Assembly (NCBI RefSeq): GCF_050436995.1 | Contig: NC_134766.1 | Location: 4,774,001-4,838,000, forward strand | DNA: 64,000 nucleotides | Direction: 5' to 3' | Origin: Anticarsia gemmatalis | Lineage: Eukaryota; Arthropoda; Insecta; Lepidoptera; Erebidae | Shown: positions 59,755 through 64,000 of the stretch, piece by piece | How the letters are laid out: the number at the start of each line of letters is the position of its first letter | How positions within the stretch are numbered: position 1 is the first letter of the stretch | Made by a program: the position numbers and the translations under genes | Notes under the pieces: generated by a model | Told to the model about the DNA's origin: nothing | Databases searched by the model: none | The model's input: the letters and a program-made list of their open reading frames with translations, nothing else

Positions 59755-59940
59755 AAATCGTCATAAAATAATCTGTTTGTCTGTATGTCTGTTTGTACGC
59801 GCTAATCTCCGGAACTACTCGACGGATTTGAATGACACTTTTTTGTTGTATAGTTCTTAAATCTAGGCAACATATAGGCTACAATTTATTTTGAAAAATG
59901 ACACATCTACTATGCGGACGAAAGCGCAGGCGTCCGCTAG
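59755..59940 (+). mobile_element. Helitron-like repeat, CTAG end
   Basis: Contains (CTGT)n, 'GCGCTAATCTCCGGAACTAC' and the end 'GGCGTCCGCTAG' before T. The 5' terminus is not clear. Confidence 0.6.
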
Positions 59941-60144
59941 TATGTAATAAGTAGCCGTTAATGCTGACTTAAGATTAAAAGACAAATTGATTCCGAAAGG
60001 GTAATTGAAAATTGCTTGTCAATGTTTAAATGACAAATAGTTTCGCCATTTTGTTATTGATAGAACTTTATCAAAATAAATGTATTTTTATAGGTTATTC
60101 TGTCGCTTTATATAAAAAAATAAGAAAGGTTTATTTTAATCTTT

Positions 60145-60182
60145 AATGTCCCATTGTCGAGCAAAGGTCTCTCCCAAACTCC
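60145..60182 (-). mobile_element. SINE tail remnant
   Basis: Its reverse complement, 'GGAGAGACC(TT)TGC...GACAATGGGAC', is a drifted SINE 3' end. Confidence 0.35.
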
Positions 60183-60881
60183 TCAACCGATCTCTATATT
60201 TATTTATATTTTTTTCATAATAATGATAAATTGAAACCGCTCAGAGTGTTATTATAATAATATAAACATTTAATATTATTTAATAATACAAAATAAGTTT
60301 ATAGATCTGTTGGTTTCGCACTCATGACTAAGCTAAACCAATAGGATGAATAATCGGGCAAAGAAAGGAAGAAAATATGTGTATGTATGTATGTAGTAGA
60401 AGTGGTGTACCTTATAATTATATGTAATACATAGTTTACAATAAAAAGTTGTTGCAATAACTTTTTACGTAATAAACAAATAGCAGTATATTTGCAAGAA
60501 GTATTTTTAAATTAAATAATTGACATGCATAACCGATATAAGTGTTAAAATTATACCAATAAATAATAAAGTATAATTTTACACCTGACATTTAAAATAA
60601 CAAAACTAAAAGGTAATTTTACATTAAAAAGTAGCTGTTGTTGTAGTAGTAATGTTGTAGGTTCGTTATTGAATGATAATGAATATGACAGAATAGTAAA
60701 TAATTAAGTATTCCTAGTTTTTTATAACCTAACACAATGTCATTTTGTTACTGTAGCTTCGTGTTACAAATTAAAATAATGCTCGTATTATTTGGCAACT
60801 ACTATGTACTAGTTTTGTATTGAGACGGCTCTCTATACAAAGGACTATATAAAGGATAGGAAATACTCTATATAAAGGATA

Positions 60882-60925
60882 TGGTTGCCTCAAGTCCTAC
60901 ACGCTGGTCAAGTGCGGGATGAAAA
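60882..60925 (-). mobile_element. SINE tail remnant
   Basis: 'CTCAAGTCCTACACGCTGGT' followed by 'CAAGTGCGGGAT' is the reversed '..CGCACTTGACCAGCGTG..' motif of the 42.2-kb family. Confidence 0.45.
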
Positions 60926-61194
60926 CTTAACAAACTCACCCACATACAAATGACAATATTACCTTCATATAACCATTACAATTGTTTTAAATACTCACAA
61001 TAATATGGCAGATTATTTTTATTCTCCAATAAAAGTTCAATGGCGACCTACAAAAGGATTCGAGAAGATAACAATAAACGTTTATATAAAAGTCACATTT
61101 AAAACGCATATTTTGCATTAATATCTCATTACGAGCTTTCTTTTTGAATTACTTGTGTGTACGAGAATATTTTGTGTCCAAAAAACAAGGTGTT

Positions 61195-61300
61195 ACGTGC
61201 AATTGTGGTCGGGTGTTACGCAAGGAGCGCACCTGGGCGCTCACCTGCCGACGACTCGTGCCCGCCGCGCGGCAACCCCACGATACGGAAACGTTACGAT
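61195..61300. promoter_or_regulatory. GC-rich island with paired CACCTG E-boxes
   Basis: GCGCACCTGGGCGCTCACCTG carries two CACCTG cores 14 bp apart, followed by CCCGCCGCGCGGCAACCCC. A 66-codon frame crosses it, but it has no recognisable protein features and no splice-supported extension, so I read it as regulatory or unknown. Confidence 0.25.
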
Positions 61301-61909
61301 TTGATACGTTCGTTTTAGATGTCGTTATTGATTTGTTTGTTTAGGGTTGTTAATAATGAAGCGGTGAATTAAGTGTTATGTTAAATATTATTAAGAAGAG
61401 GTGGTAAATTTGCTCACTGTGTCTTTCGCAGTCGTAAGACCTGATCTTAACGAACAAGTGACTTCATTTTGGTTTGAAATGAACTGTATCGAGATTTCTA
61501 TTAGAAGAAAGGAAAATCAGTCGAATTTAAAAGTCACTGTTACATACTGATTGAGATTGAGATTCAAGTAAGGTTTTATCATCGGCTGTATCACCAGAAC
61601 ATATTTATTATAGAAAATGAGTGTAAATTGATCCAACATCTAACTATTTTTATAAGAATAAGTAGGTATGAGTAGGTAAATCATCATACTTTACGCATCC
61701 TTTACACATACATCATACCTTGTAAGCATAAAAAACTAAAAAAATCTGTCGATAGTTTTGACACAACTCCAGTTACATTTTGGCAACGTTTTTAATCGAT
61801 ATGAACTCCAGAATAGATACTCTTCATCAAGCTTATAATTTTATTAGCCCCATACACTTACTTACACAGTCTCTCAATACAATAGAGGTAATAGTCGTTC
61901 AAGACGTAC

Positions 61910-61995
61910 TTCTAACCGTCGCCGCGTCGTCGACAATGTAACGTCTCCTCAGTCTGTCGTCCGCGAGGCGTCTTGCACATGCCGCGGTAATTGGT
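61910..61995. promoter_or_regulatory. GC-rich island
   Basis: 'CGTCGCCGCGTCGTCGACA' and 'CGTCCGCGAGGCGTCTTGC' in AT-rich surroundings. No open frame is convincing. Confidence 0.2.
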
Positions 61996-63812
61996 AGGAG
62001 CCTCAATGTAAAGGAAGTAACACCTTAGCTAGGTATTAACGGTTATGATGACCACATATGGCGGAAAAATAGAGTTTTAGAAGAGAATTTGATGGTGTTT
62101 AAAGGCAGAAATGTCGTAAAATTTGATTTAGGATGAAGGCAGAATAGTGGCTACGCAAATATATGATGCGATTTAATCGTCAGGGCAACGCTCGTATATT
62201 GTTTTAGTTGACTTCGAAATTTGTCTAAGTTACATGTTAAAAATGTGTGAAGCCACTATTTTCAAGTCCTATAGCTAATGACTATAGTTTCACAGCTTAT
62301 GAATGTCAGGTAACCTAACTAATAGATAAAATTACGGCGTATGTGTAACTGATAAAATCTGATAAGATATATGAGACTAAAACAAAAGTGATGATGCAAA
62401 ATCTTTTCGCAGTTTTGTGTTGTAAGATTCTTTTTATAATCAGTGTCCAAGGCGTTTCATATGACTAAATATCTAGAGCCTTCCTTCGGTTACTTGCTTG
62501 AGTTGTAGGTTGTTCTTAAGTCTAATTAAATAAATTGATTTGGTCTTGCGAGTGCTGAACTTTGAAAATTAAAAATTTAATAATTCACTGTTGAACTATA
62601 AAAACTTGAAATATTTATCTTACTTACGGCTATTATTTGTCATCGATAGTAATAAAAAAATAAATGATCAATAATTCAAATTCTTTATACAGAAAGTCTT
62701 TACTTTTACACACAATTCCTAGAAAACGGACACACACAATACTTGAACATATTTTTAATTGAAAAAGAGTTCGGAATAAAAGAAATTTCTTAATTAAACA
62801 CTTTGTTTATTGACCAGCCTTTTAATTCTTACAATTTATTTTATAAAGGTTATTGTACACGATCGTCTGCGGAAATAAAACAAAGGGATAAGGAAGCCTA
62901 CGAGATACACCTGTGTGTTCTTGGATTAATTGAATGAATACTTTTTATGTTAATTGAAGTTACGGCTGTAGATAACTAAGCGAAGCCTTAAACGCGATAT
63001 GAAAGTATGTAATTGATAGAATTATTGTTATTTGATATTAATTCGTTAATATTTATATTAGGCTTTGTATAATTCTCACGTATTTCTCAATATTTCACAT
63101 CTAAGAAACAATTTTATTAATGGAATTCTAAACTTGCCTGTCTTTGATATTAAACATTCTTGCCGTAAAATAAGAAATCCATCATTAATATTTGAATCTG
63201 AAGCTAAGTAGGACTTTTATCTGAGTAAAAGGTACGTAACGCAAATAAGGCCTAATTATATTTGTTAAAATATTTCAACAAATATGCTTTAACCCTGTAT
63301 CATATTGTAGATGCGCCTAATTCGATATATTAACAATACATTACTGATTGAGGAGTACAAAATATATAGCAAAAATATTAATAACATGATTCTTTTACCG
63401 ACTCCATTTGGTTCAATGCCCTCCGGCCATACATTGTTGCAGACTTATAAACTAATGTAATCATCAAACAAATAAAAAGTAAAGAATTTGCCTCCAGCAA
63501 TAATCCTCATTAGCGACATCAATTAAATATATTTATTAATGACATAGAAATAATTTGACCATGTAGGTTTGAAAGAAAAAATGTAATAAAACCTATGGGT
63601 AGAGTATAGACAATATGTAGTGGCCAGGCGCAGTCTGTGGTCTCGGATCTCGATGTAAAAGGAATAAAAAATAAATAACGGATCAACACATGCGCCCGCG
63701 CACCTCAGCGCCGGTTGAGAGGAAACTGCTGGGGTTAACAACATTTTACTTTTTATTTTCTTGAAGATTACGTAATTCAACACAAAAGCTGAAATTTTCA
63801 TACTACAGACCA
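61996..63812. other. AT-rich non-coding stretch
   Basis: No gene, exon or clear repeat seen; one small GC-richer patch lies near 63.68-63.73 kb. Confidence 0.45.
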
Positions 63813-64000
63813 GTGTTGGGTCAATCAACTAATTTTTTCAATCAATTGATTAGTCATGACTAATTTAGTCATGAATTATTTAGTCATGATTGAATTAATC
63901 ATGAGTAAAAATAATAATCATAATCATGATTAAATAAATTAGTCATCAATCATTTAATGATTAAATGACTGATGACTAATTTATTGTATTTTTGTATGAT
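63813..64000. mobile_element. hAT-like element end with TAGTCATGA repeats, cut by window edge
   Basis: Starts CAGTGTTGGGTCAAT, a hAT-type terminus. Many direct and inverted copies of (T)TAGTCATGA(TT) follow, as in subterminal transposase-binding repeats. The right end lies outside the window. Confidence 0.55.

Noticed and set aside
61144..61344. 66-codon ORF with a C-x-C and Arg-rich stretch
   Set aside because: The Arg/Cys content comes from the GC-rich island it crosses; no ligand pattern or splice sites.
1..64000. CRISPR arrays, operons, prophage or bacterial insertion
   Set aside because: No regularly spaced repeats; gene structure, splice sites and repeats are all of insect type.

Overview
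This looks like a stretch of moth or butterfly (Lepidoptera) nuclear genome. The DNA is AT-rich and intron-bearing, with GT-AG splice sites. It is dense with element types I associate with Lepidoptera: tRNA-headed SINEs ending in a '...AGCGTGGTGG...CAGCAGTGG' tail, non-autonomous Helitrons that start TCTATACTAATATTATAAA and end CTAG, and mariner and hAT remnants. There is no sign of operons, prokaryotic genes, phage or CRISPR.

Three genes can be supported. (1) Plus strand, 14057-21634: the last three coding exons of a TMEM165/GDT1 (UPF0016) Golgi Mn2+/Ca2+-H+ transporter. Both signature motifs (ELGDKT and EWGDRS) are present; the N-terminal exon(s) were not found. (2) Minus strand, 36631-31938: a complete seven-exon gene whose splice phases all agree. 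It encodes a 427-residue chromatin-reader-like protein with a PHD-type zinc finger and a PWWP domain. The pair resembles the PHD-PWWP module of NSD/Mes-4 H3K36 methyltransferases, but no SET domain follows. (3) Plus strand, 37246-37923: an apparently intronless gene with its own TATA box, encoding a secreted, very acidic, Cys-poor orphan protein of 225 residues. It is transcribed divergently from gene 2.

Layout. 1-14 kb: non-coding and repeat-bearing, either upstream intron of the TMEM165 gene or intergenic. 14.4-20.6 kb: a TMEM165 intron holding a Helitron, an hAT MITE with a perfect target duplication, a foldback MITE and a short GC-rich coding-like island. 21.6-22.7 kb: the TMEM165 3' UTR and downstream flank, with a short tandem array, an inverted repeat and a decayed hAT with a perfect 8-bp duplication. 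23-31.9 kb: intergenic, with a 400-bp CA-rich microsatellite. 31.9-38.2 kb: the two divergent genes. 38-64 kb: no convincing coding exon. It is packed with TEs, and a few GC-rich islands may be regulatory or may be promoters of genes I cannot resolve.

Most of the information in this window is transposon archaeology. Several elements have exact target-site duplications, one Helitron has its empty site present elsewhere in the window, six foldback hairpin elements share one core, three MITEs carry A/T-only 3-bp duplications, and a SINE has a head that aligns to 5S rRNA with conserved spacing. I see no evidence of a new multi-gene system. The most biologically interesting items are the SET-less PHD-PWWP protein, the acidic secreted orphan and the 5S-like SINE.
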